Source of the DNA: Nostoc cf. edaphicum LEGE 07299
Lineage (GTDB): Bacteria; Cyanobacteriota; Cyanobacteriia; Cyanobacteriales; Nostocaceae
DNA: 5,563 nt
Assembly (NCBI RefSeq): GCF_015207245.1
Contig: NZ_JADEXF010000296.1
Location: 1-5,563, forward strand
Direction: 5' to 3'
A program made the position numbers and the translations under genes. Each line of letters starts with the position of its first letter. Position 1 is the first letter of the stretch. Below, one piece after another: positions 5,112 to 5,563 of the stretch. The notes under the pieces are model-generated. The model had not been told where the DNA came from. It ran no database searches and saw only the letters and a list, made by a program, of their open reading frames with translations.

Positions 5112-5563
5112 ATGATTGAACTGCTGCAAAAAGTACGAGTAATTGACCCTGTTTCTGAAATCGACGAACTCTTTGATGTGCTGATTGCTGATGGTTATAT
5201 CCGAGAAGTGGCTTCGCACATTTCTGATATCAGTTCCGATACTCAAATCAGAGATTGTCAGGGATTAGTTCTCGGCCCTGGGTTAGTTGATTTGTATAGC
5301 CACTCTGGTGAACCTGGCTTTGAAGAACGGGAAACCCTTTTGTCTTTCTTACAAGCTGCTGCTGCTGGCGGCTTTACTAGAGTAAGCATTTTACCCGATA
5401 CATCCCCAGTTATTGATAACCCTGCGCTTGTGGCACAGTTGCAGCAGAAGAGGACAGAAGGGCACAGAGGCAGAGGAGCAGAAGGGCAGAGGGGCAGAGG
5501 AGCAGAAAGGCAGAGGAGCAGAGGGGCAGAGGAGAGTTTGTCTCCCCTGCTCCCCCGCTCCCC
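5112..5563 (+). CDS. Dihydroorotase-like (PyrC-like) protein, N-terminal part only
   Basis: The frame is open from ATG 5112 to the window edge (150 full codons) and continues beyond. Residues 1-50 are the small N-terminal beta domain (KVRVIDPVSEIDELFDVLIADG). Residues 51-100 match the amidohydrolase start of dihydroorotases: LGPGLVDLYSHSGEPGFEER, then AAAAGGFTRVSILPDTSPVID. Active dihydroorotases make dihydroorotate for pyrimidine synthesis and carry DxHxHxREPG. Here the first metal His is Tyr (Y62) and the substrate-binding Arg is Gly (G66), so the protein may be a non-catalytic homologue. From about residue 112 the typical sequence gives way to a repeat-encoded stretch (GRGAE repeats, then Ser/Pro/Leu) that keeps the frame open. 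Whether the frame returns to dihydroorotase sequence cannot be seen. No Shine-Dalgarno is evident. Confidence 0.8.
   Translation, partial: MIELLQKVRVIDPVSEIDELFDVLIADGYIREVASHISDISSDTQIRDCQGLVLGPGLVDLYSHSGEPGFEERETLLSFLQAAAAGGFTRVSILPDTSPVIDNPALVAQLQQKRTEGHRGRGAEGQRGRGAERQRSRGAEESLSPLLPRS
5444..5563 (+). repeat. Octamer array plus long hairpin inserted in frame in the dihydroorotase-like gene
   Basis: Eight exact consecutive octamers of form GCAGARRR run from 5470 to 5533, with looser purine-rich copies from about 5444. Eight-base units read in triplets give an 8-residue protein period, visible as RGRGAEGQ, RGRGAERQ, RSRGAEES. A hairpin follows: GCAGAGGAGA (5526-5535), loop GTTTG, TCTCCCCTGC (5541-5550) with one mismatch. 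Looser pairing extends to the window edge, where the sequence becomes a pyrimidine-rich mirror of the array. The insert's end lies outside the window. Confidence 0.8.

Overview
The window looks like part of a filamentous, probably heterocyst-forming cyanobacterial chromosome (Nostoc, Calothrix, Tolypothrix or a relative). The evidence is four HIP1 palindromes (GCGATCGC), arrays of short tandem heptamers and octamers between and inside genes, dispersed palindromes with a GTAGTAAG-ACTTTAGT core, and a STAND/TPR protein of a type common in these genomes. All recognised genes are on the + strand. Genus-level placement is an inference.

Layout. 1-1229: the 3' end of an NB-ARC/STAND-type regulator with a winged-helix-like region, near-identical 42-residue TPR units and a C-terminal hydrophobic segment. 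1230-1389: short spacer with a dispersed repeat, a HIP1 site and a candidate operator. 1390-2123: a two-gene type II toxin-antitoxin module (small VapB-like antitoxin, PIN-domain toxin) with a 1-base overlap, bracketed by a 19-bp direct repeat. 2124-2706: a gene-poor stretch holding a 131-bp MITE-like element with 26-bp imperfect inverted ends, three HIP1 sites and a good sigma70-type promoter. 2707-3063: a small exported protein of unknown function. 3064-3473: spacer with a perfect 23-bp hairpin. 3474-4826: a tandem two-domain histidine phosphatase with a strong ribosome binding site. 4827-5111: spacer built almost wholly from repeats, namely a drifting heptamer array and a composite palindrome. 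5112 to the window end: the start of a dihydroorotase-like gene with an octamer repeat array inserted in frame; it continues past the edge.

How the genes relate. Only the toxin-antitoxin pair is clearly an operon. The other genes look like separately transcribed neighbours divided by repeats. The STAND protein next to a toxin-antitoxin module recalls accessory or defence-type regions, but its N-terminal effector lies outside the window, so this is only suggestive. The most unusual signals are repeat-related: an octamer array translated as part of the dihydroorotase-like protein, a heptamer array that starts at the base after a stop codon and changes motif step by step, and a MITE-like element that carries its own heptamer array. 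I do not see clear evidence of a new multi-gene system.
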